NCBI GenBank assembly: GCA_033439765.1 | Contig: JAULSN010000012.1 | Coordinates: 496,001 to 560,000 of the forward strand | Source of the DNA: Lasiosphaeria ovina | Taxonomy: Eukaryota > Ascomycota > Sordariomycetes > Sordariales > Lasiosphaeriaceae | Length of the DNA stretch: 64,000 bases | Reading direction: 5' to 3' | Shown: positions 55,157 through 64,000 of the stretch, in pieces | How the letters are laid out: each line of letters opens with the position of its first letter | How positions within the stretch are numbered: the first letter of the stretch is position 1 | The notes under the pieces: generated by a model | What the model was told of the DNA's origin: nothing | Database searches by the model: none | Seen by the model: the letters and a program-made list of their open reading frames with translations, nothing else | Program-made: the position numbers and the translations under genes

Positions 55157-57032
55157 TCACACTCTCTTCCGTTCACTGCCACCAGGCACGGTTCGGTCCC
55201 CGGCACTCCCAGTCCCAATATCCAAGAAATCCCAACTATCGACCAGCCGCCTCGCCTCTCGCACCGGTTTCCAGGTTATCCCCAGGCCTGTCCTAGGGCC
55301 CGCCGTCTCCCACCGCATCGCTGGCAACGGCAGTGGCAGCTCGCCACCCTGCTCCACGTCGTTACTTCTGTCACCGCGCCGCCCAATACCAACATCCACC
55401 ATCTTCCCCTTCCTGCGCTGCTCTCGGCTGCTGCTGTCAGCGTAAACCGGCCGGTCGATCAGCTCCGTGACGCCGCCGCGGCGCAGCAGCATGTCGGCGA
55501 CGCACTCGCGCAGCACCGGCCAGCTGGTCGCGAAGAAGATGGCCGCGTTCCACACGCCCTGCAACGGCAGCACGGCCGCCGCCGCCGCGCTATACGCGAA
55601 GGTTAGTGCCACCGCGGCGTCGTGTGTGTCTGCTTGTTGCTGCTGCTGCGGTTGAGATGATACAAACAAACTGCGGATGCGCTCCGCCGAGCTCGGCACC
55701 CACGTTACGGCGACTGACGCTGCGAACAGCGCCGCCGTCTGCAGGTGCGCCCGCTTGGCCGGGTCGGAGATTAAGGGATGCTGCTGTCGCCGCCGGAGTA
55801 GTCTGCGCATGGGTGCGGGCCGCTTGTGCAGGTGGGCTGGGGAGACGGGTGGGGGCGACAGGATCCAGCTGCGTTGTGCTTGTTCTGTCTCAACTGCCGC
55901 AGTGTTGCTATGTGGTCTTGGGCTCGGAGCTGGGGAGTGGACGTTCCATGGGCGGGTGATGGGGGAGGGGCTGAAGGGGCTTGAGGCTGGGTCGGCTGGC
56001 AGGCTGCTCGAAGCTGCTTTAGCCCCTGAGAAGATGTTGGTATCGCCAGGGCTTGGTTTCAGCGGCCAGTCTCTGAGGCTTGTTGTCGTTCTCTGTGTTT
56101 TCATAGGAAGTTAGTATCAGCTTGTTTTCAGTTGTCGGATCATTGAGACGTCAGATGATCGGTGGGCGTGTGATTAACTCACCCTGCTCCAGGGCGTGTC
56201 GGAACAGACCGCGGGCTCGGCGTAAACATCCTCCTCTAGCTTATTGCGCGCGCCAAGGACCTGAATACCGATGCCGAGATATATGGCCAGTGACGATACT
56301 ATGCAGATCCAGACGAGCATGTAGTGGGTGAAGATGCGGAGCGAGTTCCAGTCATTGCTGATCCAGCACCAAATCTGCACCAGAAAGCGTGTTAGCTTAG
56401 AATGTCCTATTGCCCTCCGGTATAAATATTTTATATGACAGAGCCGCACTCGTTTACTCACCCCAGAATTTCCGTACACGGGCGTCTTGTCCGCGTCTCG
56501 CAGCATCAGACACACCAGGGCCGCCATGAAGGGGCCTCCGTAGCAGACGGCGCAGTAGAGCCACCCCCACCGCATGACCGTGTGCGTGTTCGCACCCCTG
56601 TACAAGACGAGCGTGACGTTGACGGCCATGGCCAGCGACCACCAGGGGTCCGACTGCACGAACCTGGGTCCGGGACAGACAGGTCAGCATAGGTACCTAA
56701 TCCGCACCCATCCACCACCAACCAAGACACAGAACGCCCCGACAAACATACATCTCAAACAGGAAGCCCTGCGCCTGACACAGCGCGCCGGCCTGGCCGC
56801 TCCAGACGCCGTCGTAGGCCATGAGGCAGGCGACGGACGCGCCGGCGCTGGCGGCCGACGCGAACACGAGGAACGTGTTGGGTACGGTGCGCAGCCGGCC
56901 GAACAGCGCGTAGGCCGCGAACACGAGCAGCACTGCGGCCAGCGACAGCGCGCCGCCGACCCGCGACAGCACCGCCAGCGCCCGCACCTGCTCGTCGGTG
57001 AAGCCTGCGGTTGTTGCTGTGGGGCTGCTCAT
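55157..57032 (-). CDS. Seven-transmembrane GPCR, cAMP-receptor-like class, 4 exons
   Basis: Exons 56752-57032, 56462-56663, 56183-56374 and 55157-56092 join to 536 residues; the three introns are 88, 87 and 90 bp with GT-AG ends and all keep frame. Seven hydrophobic segments are visible: VLSRVGGALSLAAVLLVFAA, TFLVFASAASAGASVACLM, a third spanning the first splice (CQAQGFLFEM|FVQSDPWW), YCAVCYGGPFMAALVCL, YMLVWICIVSSLAIYLGIG, TAALFAASVAVTWV and VLPLQGVWNAAIFFATSW. The VQSDPWW turn and the 'LQGxWN' motif in helix 7 are typical of fungal CAR-type receptors. Loop 3 between helices 5 and 6 is long, Ser/Pro-rich and poorly conserved. It should sit in the plasma membrane and signal through G proteins; ligand unknown. 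The C-terminal tail is Arg- and Gly-rich. Confidence 0.88.
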
Positions 57033-59126
57033 AATTGGCTGGCTAGATAGGGGCGGCCACGGCTTCGCCCGGAGCTGGGCATGGCTTGCTTGTGCAAGAT
57101 ATGTCCGCCTGGGGGCGGTGTCTGTTGCTTGCGATGTTCTGTCTTCGCATAATGAGTGTTAGCTCGTCGGGGCTGGTCCTTGGGACAGGTTCTCTCACGT
57201 GATAAATCGAGTGTCTGGAGGCTTAGGAGAGCTTTACTCCGACGCCTTGCAGCCGACTATCACGTCGTCGTCTTCTTTTCCGTGCTCGAGATGTTTATCA
57301 TCGCACGGGCCGGGGCTTGCACAGAGGAGTTCTCTGTTTTCAAGATGGACCGACCGGGGGGGGGGCGCGGGCAGGCCATGGGGCCCTGGTTAAATCGTGG
57401 CCGCGGCATCGAAGAGCACGACATGATGCGCCTCGCCTATAGGATGCGGAAGAGGGCACACGACTGCCGCCGTCGGGGCAGCAGGGCCATGGGGTTCTCG
57501 GGCGAGCTCATGTCGCCGCGTGGGACAAGGCGTTGGGGAAAAAGTTCCGGGTGGTATCCCGACCAAGCCGGCCAATGGGGTGGCAGACGCGGGTAAGGGA
57601 GTGTGGCTGCAGTGCAAAATTGGAACATGCAGGGACGGGAATAGAAGTCACCATGGCCAGACTATCCCACTATGAGACTCCCAGTGAGCTGGACGAGCCG
57701 CATAAGGTACAGTACGTACCTACCGAGCTAAGGTCTTTGGGACTTGGGTGCCCCTGACTTGACTACTCGAGTGCCGTGACGCTCAACCACAGCCAAAGAA
57801 CCGCTGGTAAGTCAATGTCTTTGGGTCGCATCGTGCCGTAGACAAGCCTAGGTCGGCATCGCAGGCCTGCTGTCATGACGTCGGCGTGCGGCACTGCAGC
57901 ACCCCGACGCAACCGTCCAGCCTGGGCATAAATAGCCACAGATAGGTCATTCAACACTTGGCCGCCCGGTTTTAGCCGGGCCCTTTCCCACTGTAGGCAA
58001 AGCGTCCGCAGTGTCACGACCCCTGAAGAGCCGCAGCCGCCACTCGGCGCCGCATTTGCTATATTTCACTCCCTGCAGTAGGTACTCGGCAATATATAGC
58101 GAGAAGCCAGGTAGAGACCACCCAACCTGGTCTGCAACCATGCAGTGTTGCCCGAGTCCAACCATGTCGTGCAACACAGTAGCTGCCCATAGCTCCAAAG
58201 CTTCAGGTTATTTCCCGAAATATCTTTTCGCCTCCTTTTTTCTTCGGCTGTTCATCTACCATCATTACATCTCGCCCTATCCCTCCCACACCTTTCTACT
58301 TGACAATAACGGCACACTGCTGAAGACTGTTGGCTGTGAATCCCGTGAATCCGTTATCATAGTTCATGCCCCTCACATGCCGGACAGCGAACAATGGAGC
58401 TCTCGACGTCCACTCATCCCCCGCTCCCCCACCCCGCCAACCATGGGAGCGGCTCCAAGCTTTGGCTACAGGATTATAAAATTGGAATGCCAAGGCTTGT
58501 CGTGGTGGGCTAACCGCTGCCTTTGTGCGGCGTAGTCCTTTCTGACCCTCGCCATTCGCCAGTCTGGCTGGTTTCATTTCTTGACACCATTTGACATCTT
58601 ACAAAGGATTTGATCCAGAACATGTCACCAATTCGCTTTGTTTCACGTGGCTGTGGCAGTGATGAGTTGCCACTACCTTAGCTACTCCAAAAGCATTAGC
58701 CCCCAAACCACCCCATTCTGGACGTGCACTGCAAGCTTGTGTTCACATGCTAGGAAAATCTCAATATATGGAGAGCCAACAAGCATCTGTTTTCAGAGGT
58801 TTGGCGACCCTGGGTATGTGCACCGCAGACTTGAGAAACACCCGTGTTCACATGTGTAGGAAACCCTCAATATGCAGAGCCAACAGGCCTCTATTTTCAC
58901 AGATTTTGTGGCCCTGCGTAGGTGCCTTGACCGAGATACTCTACCTAGCTATAGCCTAGTCCCTGCTTGTAACTAACACGGCCACTGCCAGAATACCAAA
59001 TCAAGACCTGGGTAATTATAGATTACAAAGCAAGATAACTATCCACCCTTCTCGCGGCATCTGATTATCCCAAACAGCCTGCTTCCAACGTCCTCCACAG
59101 TACCGCAAACGCCGCAAAGAACACGC
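57033..59126. other. Gene-free stretch
   Basis: 2.1 kb upstream of the GPCR and downstream of the MFS gene. Contains a tandem duplication of about 105 bp (58739-58940). No protein-like ORF; GC-rich parts near 57350-57560 are probably promoter. Confidence 0.55.
58739..58940 (+). repeat. Diverged tandem duplication, about 105-bp unit
   Basis: Unit one starts at 58739 and unit two at 58844; both contain 'gtgttcacatg', 'taggaaa', 'ctcaatat', 'gagccaaca' and 'ggccctg/gaccctg' blocks in the same order. Non-coding. Confidence 0.75.
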
Positions 59127-60877
59127 CTATGTGGTGTAGACGAAGTCGGGGCGCTTGTCTCCCAGGCTGGTGATCTCGTCTGGCGAGCGGCCGATGACCA
59201 AGTGGTCACGCTTGCCGTCTCTCCGCATGGCGTTCTCTCTCCGCAGGTACCAGTTGAGCAGGATGGTGCCGATCAACATGCAAACGCCGACGTAGACGAG
59301 GACGATGATGTAGCTCATCACGAATCCGGGTGAGTCGTGCCACATGGCACTGGCCATAATGCCGTGCAGATTTCCCCAGCCAATGACGATTCCCATGACG
59401 ACGGCGCGCTTGTACAGGCCCTCGACGTTGTTGGCCACCCAGGCAATGGTGATGGGGACCGACGCGTAGGTACCCGAGACGGCGAGGATGAAGCCACCGT
59501 ACTGCACTGGTCCCAGGCTTGAGCAGAGACACATTAAGAAGCCGATCATGGCGACGGGGGCGAGAGCCAGGTTGAAGATGCCGCGCTGCTTGTAGCGGTC
59601 GCTTAGATAGCCGATGGCAACCGTGACGACGGCGCCCACCAGGTAGGGCGGGACCGTCATCATCTGGATGGTCGAGATGGACTTGCTGTCGACGCATTCC
59701 ATGTTCTTGATCATGGTGGGTAACGACAGAGCGAGCGAGTAGAGCGAGACCCCGTTACCCATGTAGACAAGCATGGCGAGCCATGTCTTCCAGTCGCAGA
59801 TGGCCGCTTTGGCGAGGGCCTTGCTCATCTTCTCGCCCCTGGTCGACGCGCTGCCCTGGTCGTCGGCCCGGAGCCGGCGCATGAGACGGACACGGTCGTC
59901 CGGGGAGAGAAACCTTGCGTCGTGTGGGAGATCCGGCACCAGCCAGAACCCGGGCACTGCCGCGAATATGGTCAAGAAGCCTTCGATCAGAAACACCCAG
60001 CGCCCGCCCGCCAGATTGCCGACTCCGTCCAGCTTCTGGATGGCTGCTGCCATGAAACCGCCGAACGCTCCAGAAAGAGAAGCCGCCGAGAAGAAAATGG
60101 CCTAATAATCTCACCAGCAAGCGTCAGTAAGAGGAAGTCGAAAACAGGAGACGGAGAGTAAATAACGTACGGCACGCAAGGCAAACTCGTCTCGCTTGTA
60201 CCAGCACGACATGTAGTAGTTGATGCCCGGGTACAGCCCGGCCTCGGCTATTCCGAGAAACATGCGCATGGCCAGTAGGCCGTGCCAGACGGGCACAGAG
60301 GCCATCAGGATCATGAAGACGCCGGACATTAACCTGTCACGCAACCACGTCAACAGACAGTAAGAAGAGCGACGGAGAAAAAAAGAACGTCGACTCACAT
60401 GGTGAACGGGAGAAAGATGGACGGGCGCAGCTTCTTGAGCAGCACGTTGGCGAAGGGCTCGAAGAGGGCGTAGGTGACGAAGAAGCCCATCAGGGTCAGC
60501 GTATACTGCGTGTCTGTCATGGGGAGGTCGTTGAACAGGTTGGCGATCTTGGCGTTGCCGATGTTGGTGCGGTCGAGGAACGCCAGCATGTACATGACGA
60601 ACAGCCAGGGCAGGAGCCTGCGGTCGAGGCGGCGCACGAGCCTGCGGTCCTGCCAACGGAGAATACTCGTTAGATATTTGATTTTCCTTTTCAAAATTGG
60701 AAGCTAGTTGAAAAAGAAATTGGCGTTGGGGGCACTCACGGCTTTGCGCTCGTCAATACGGTCGACGGCGACGCTGGCCAGCTCGCCCTGGAACAGCGTT
60801 TCCGTCGACTGCAGACGGCGGGCCTCGCGATGCATAGCCATAGCTTCGGAACGTGACGAGTCGTCGCCGGCTGCCAT
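59127..60877 (-). CDS. MFS transporter, anion:cation symporter (allantoate permease-like) family, 4 exons
   Basis: Exons 60740-60877, 60399-60649, 60171-60333 and 59127-60101 join to 508 residues; introns are 90, 65 and 69 bp. The start (MAAGDDSSRSEA) gives a soluble N-terminus before helix 1 (LLPWLFVMYMLAFLDRTNIGNAKI), which carries the D-RTNIGNAK signature of the family. Helices 2-6 follow (TLMGFFVTYALFEPFAN, VFMILMASVPVWHGLLAMR with RMFLGIAEAGLYPGI) and six more in exon 4, with 'WVFLIEGFLTIFAA' in the helix-6 region and a 'GYLSDRYKQRG' loop between halves. ACS-family fungal members import organic anions such as allantoate, nicotinate, pantothenate or biotin; the substrate here cannot be told. 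No catabolic cluster surrounds it. Confidence 0.9.
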
Positions 60878-62233
60878 ATCAAACACACTGTTGGACCAAG
60901 GAGGATGAAACGAGCGGTGGTGATGGTAATAGAGGACGAGGTGTGTCGGAAAAGGGAATGAAGAAGCCAGCAGCGAGGGCAAGTGGCGGGGCGAGGAAGG
61001 GACTAGGCTAGCAAGGAAGAAGGCGCACGTGAGGCGCGAGGGATGCCTTGACGTAGTTGGGGTGAATACCCGGGAGGTGAGAGATGGGACCCTCCCAGTA
61101 CCTATGGCTAGGCGCGAATTACGTGCCACAGACACCTAGTCTGCTCTTTTCTCTCATTGTTCGAGACGAAAGAGAACATTGGCCTGATGGATTCACATGG
61201 CCCAAGCAGTGTGACGAAAAGCTTGAGCCACTCCACCTAAGGGCCTCGTCTGAAGTAGTGATTAGCAACAGCGATGCCAGAACCAAAGCCATCGAAAATT
61301 AATGGCACAAAAACAGCGTCGTATATCCATACTAGTTGACAAGATTCCTCGGGCTGCTAGCTGCCATTGACCTCTTTACCTCCTACAGTCTCCCGTTGTG
61401 GCAAACAATCAAGCCCCCCAAAGCGGCAAACATGCCCTGTTGCCATCTCGCGCCCCCGCGTATCGGGAAGCGGCCGGCGGAGGCAGAGCCTCGCGAGGTC
61501 GGACGATACAAGCACGGACAACCCGTTCACTCCCCCTGGCCGCACCCCGCTAACCACAAAACATGAAAGCAATCCTGCTCCAGCCTGCTACATCCACATC
61601 TACCTATGCGTGCCTATGTGAGATGGAGTGAAGAGGTATTGACGGCTGGCATAGGAAAAAGCCCATTGGGTGCTTCAAGGCCCATGAAACTTAGAAGATA
61701 GACGAAAAAAAGAGACAGGGTTTTAGAGATACACATTAGACGGAAACGAGAGTTACTCCCTCCCAAAAAGCAACTAGCCCTCTTTAGCGGGTATGATATC
61801 AAAATACTTGAACGAGAATACGGGGATACAAGAAAACACGGCAGCCCGAGGGATATCGAAAGACTCATGGCTCAAGGAGGATGTAAACCAGTCATCAAGT
61901 ATGCTTCTAGTATTTCCTGAGATGCGCATGTCTAAAAGTCGAACTATAGAAGGGAAAGAAGAAGAAGAAGAAGAAGAAGAAGAAGAAGAAGAAGAAGAAG
62001 AAGAAGAAGAAGAAGAAGAAGAAGAAGAAGAAGAAGAAGAAGAAGAACAAGAAGACAAGGAAGAATAAGATGAAAAGAAGAAGACGAAGAAGAAGACGAA
62101 GAGAAAAAAGAGCTTTCAAAAAGGAATGAGAAAAAGGCACAGGCCATCATCAAGCCCAACCACAAGGGACGACAACAACAGAAATAGATGACGATATACA
62201 GAACCCCCAGCCAGTCAGCGGCTAACCAGGTAG
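60878..62233. other. Gene-free stretch between MFS and SDR genes
   Basis: 60878-61100 is the MFS promoter and leader. 61100-61950 has no gene. A (GAA)30 tract is at 61958-62047, followed by further GAA-rich sequence to 62130, 3' of the SDR gene. Confidence 0.6.
61958..62047 (+). repeat. (GAA)30 microsatellite
   Basis: Thirty uninterrupted GAA units followed by a degenerate GAA/GAC-rich tail to about 62130. The long Glu and Ser ORFs drawn through it are artefacts of the repeat. Confidence 0.97.
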
Positions 62234-63479
62234 CTATACAAAAGCCGACCCGGTGGCGCGGACAAACTCCTCCTCGGTGTGCAGCCACAGCTTGCGCACG
62301 ACGTCCCTGTCGCGCAGGCCCTGGAGCAGCTCGTCGACCTTGTGCGGGGCCGTCTCGGCGTCGTAGCTGACCGAGTACACGCCGGTGCCGCCGCGGGCAT
62401 CGGTCCCACGAGCGATGGGCACGCCGCGCGGGCAGGAGACGCCGACGGTGGTGTTGTTGTTGTGGGTATTCACCGGCCCCGGAGAGGCGTCGCCACTACC
62501 CAGTACAGGCGACGACGACGACGACGACGATGACTTGTGGTGGTGGTGGTAGCGGGCGGGGAAGCGGGCGCTGGTCGCCACGAACAGCTGGCGCTCGCCG
62601 GCCTCGGTGAACGGCATAGTGCCGCCGCCGAGGCCCAGCAGCGGCGGCACGGCGAACAGGCTGTGCAGGGCGCCGTAGATGGCGCCAGGCATCGCTTTAC
62701 TATTATTGCCATTGCTAGAAGACACGCGCCGCCCCCGCTGGACACCAGACTTGGACCTGACGGACCCGGGGAAGGCGTGCACAAACGACACGTTGGGCGC
62801 CTCGAAGGCCAGCGACTCGAGGGCTAGCGTCACGGTCGAGCTGAGGTGGCCGCGCAGCTTGCCTAGCGGCACGCGCCGCGAGTCCAGGTCGTTGACGTCG
62901 AGCGAGCCCTCCTTGGTGCCGCCGAACACGGTCAACACGCGCCGCAGCGCCGGCGCGCGCTGTAGGAGTGGCAGTAGGTTGACGATGAAGCGGATGCGCG
63001 AGTAGTACGCCACGGCCGACTGGTAGCGCAGCCCTTCTGTCGTGTCTGTTGTGTTGGGAAAAGGGGATACGGTTAGCGGGTTCTAGCCTCTGTTTTGGAG
63101 GAAGTGTATTGTGTGTGGGAAACCTGCCTTTTCCAGCCGCCACCGTGCCCGAGGTGAGGTGGACGAGGTTGACGGCGCGCTCCTTGGCCTTGATCTCGCG
63201 GCAGGCGTCGTCGACGGAGCGGAGCAGCGACACGTCGGCGGCGATGAAGTGGTACTCGCCAGCCGGGTTGACGGCCTCGAGGTCGGACTGGATCCTCGTC
63301 GCCGCCTCCTTGGACCAGCCGATGAAGTAGATGCGCGGGCTGACAGCGTGTTTGGCAAACGACTTCATGGTGGTCTCGCCGATGGCTCCCGTGCCGCCGA
63401 CGAAGACGGCAACGAGTCCGGCTGGGAGGTCGCTGCTGATGCGCGCATTGGACGACTGTATTTGCGATAGCGACACCAT
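62234..63479 (-). CDS. Short-chain dehydrogenase/reductase (SDR), 2 exons, GC-AG intron
   Basis: ATG at 63479 (MVSLSQIQSSN). Residues 22-34 (LVAVFVGGTGAIG) are the Rossmann-type nucleotide-binding glycine motif GGTGAIG. 'YHFIAADVSLL' and 'NLVHLTSG' follow in SDR order, and after the intron 'AVAYYSRIRFIVNLLPLL' gives the YxxxK-region equivalent with Tyr-Tyr-Ser-Arg in place of a classical YxxxK. Exon 1 must end in phase 1 at 63128 to reach either acceptor (63045 or 63036), and the only donor there is GCAGGT, so the intron is GC-AG (387 or 384 residues). A Ser-run and Asn-run low-complexity segment lies near residue 295-325. This fits the atypical fungal SDR class often seen next to biosynthetic genes, but no cluster is present. 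The catalytic lysine replacement makes its activity uncertain. Confidence 0.8.
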
Positions 63480-64000
63480 CTTTTCGCCTTTCCTTGCCGG
63501 TCAAGGGTTTCTGGGGGTTTGAGGTCTCGGTGGGTTGGCGGGCGGGCGGGCGGGCAAGAGCTATTACACGGAGGCAGCTGTCGTTCAAGTACAACTTGGA
63601 TGACGAGGTCAGTCAAAAAAAGTAAAGAAATACGACACCAACTAGACTTGCACAAAATGAAGATGACAACTCTCGGGGTAATACTAATACCGTACCTGCC
63701 TATATGCGTAGGTAGCAGGAACATGCAGAGAAGAGGAGGCCTTGGGCGGCCGCATCCTCTGCCGTGTCTTGCAATCTCGTCGGTCTTTTGGCAGACAGAC
63801 ACTGTCAGACAGACACCCGTGTCCAGCTCGACCAGACCAGAACAAAAGCTCATGATCGCACCTCATCGCACCCCAGGCCAACCCCCACCACGTAAAGCCC
63901 GAGCGTCCCACCGGTCTCCTGAAGACAAAAGGTTGGCTCGAACCCTTCTTGGGGTTAGCGTAACGCCAAAGACGCCATTGGCCTAGGCCAAGCCGATGTG
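63480..64000. other. SDR promoter and gene-free window end
   Basis: A GC-rich leader with a GGCGGGCGGGCGGGCGGGC tract near 63535-63556, then AT-mixed sequence to the window end. No gene seen. Confidence 0.55.

Noticed and set aside
61774..62288. Poly-Ser, poly-Glu, poly-Phe and poly-Leu ORFs
   Set aside because: They are translations of the GAA repeat in different frames.
55157..63479. A GPCR-transporter-reductase pathway unit
   Set aside because: The genes are 1.4-2.1 kb apart with separate promoters and no shared pathway logic beyond proximity.
1..64000. CRISPR arrays, bacterial operons, rRNA or riboswitches
   Set aside because: No regularly spaced short repeats, no ribosome-binding-site organisation and no rRNA-like sequence; the window is eukaryotic with spliceosomal introns.

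Overview
The window reads as nuclear DNA of a filamentous ascomycete (Pezizomycotina, most likely Sordariomycetes). Genes carry short introns of 45-110 bp with GTRNGY donors and CTRAC-type branch points. Families typical of these fungi are present: F-box/ankyrin proteins, a CHAT-STAND protein, a STAND-type N-terminal/ubiquitin-like protein, a fungal AAA ATPase, a GT71-type mannosyltransferase and a CAR-type GPCR. Decayed sequence shows C-to-T and G-to-A changes, mostly CpA to TpA, as expected from past repeat-induced point mutation (RIP). This assignment is inference from gene style; no marker gene fixes the species.

Layout. 1-8.1 kb: the 3' end of an unrecognised gene, a four-exon D-2-hydroxyacid dehydrogenase (minus), an F-box-like/ankyrin gene (plus) and a Golgi mannosyltransferase-like gene (minus). 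8.1-12.1 kb is gene-free and AT-rich in its middle. 12.1-16.3 kb: a 962-residue F-box/ankyrin protein and a small single-pass membrane protein. 16.3-29.7 kb is an accessory, repeat-rich island. It holds a CHAT-STAND gene broken by stops, frameshifts and an LTR insertion, two other decayed genes on the same strand, an opposite-strand ORF, copies of a dispersed repeat and a long stretch of transposon-like debris. 29.7-37.7 kb: a third F-box-like/ankyrin gene, a MITE-like element, a dead 1.9-kb Fot1/pogo element with 43-bp inverted repeats, and a small Cys-rich protein gene.

37.7-49 kb: a NAPE-PLD-like metallo-beta-lactamase, a defective STAND N-terminal plus ubiquitin-like gene followed by a dead C2H2-type gene, a 160-residue protein with a GC-AG intron, a second LTR copy, and a fungal AAA ATPase. 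49-53.4 kb carries a compact Copia-like element with two apparently identical 234-bp LTRs and a 5-bp target duplication, but most of pol is missing. 55-64 kb returns to ordinary genes: a seven-helix CAR-type GPCR, an MFS anion:cation symporter and a short-chain dehydrogenase, with large gene-free gaps.

The metabolic genes do not form a recognisable biosynthetic cluster. The coherent theme is a fungal innate-recognition or self/non-self neighbourhood (CHAT-STAND, STAND N-terminal plus ubiquitin-like domain, F-box/ankyrin genes) that has been heavily damaged by RIP-type mutation and retroelement insertion. I did not find a clearly new system. The most distinctive observations are the datable LTR insertion into the CHAT gene, the recently moved but coding-defective Copia derivative, and a 93-bp internal duplication that shows RIP polarity directly.
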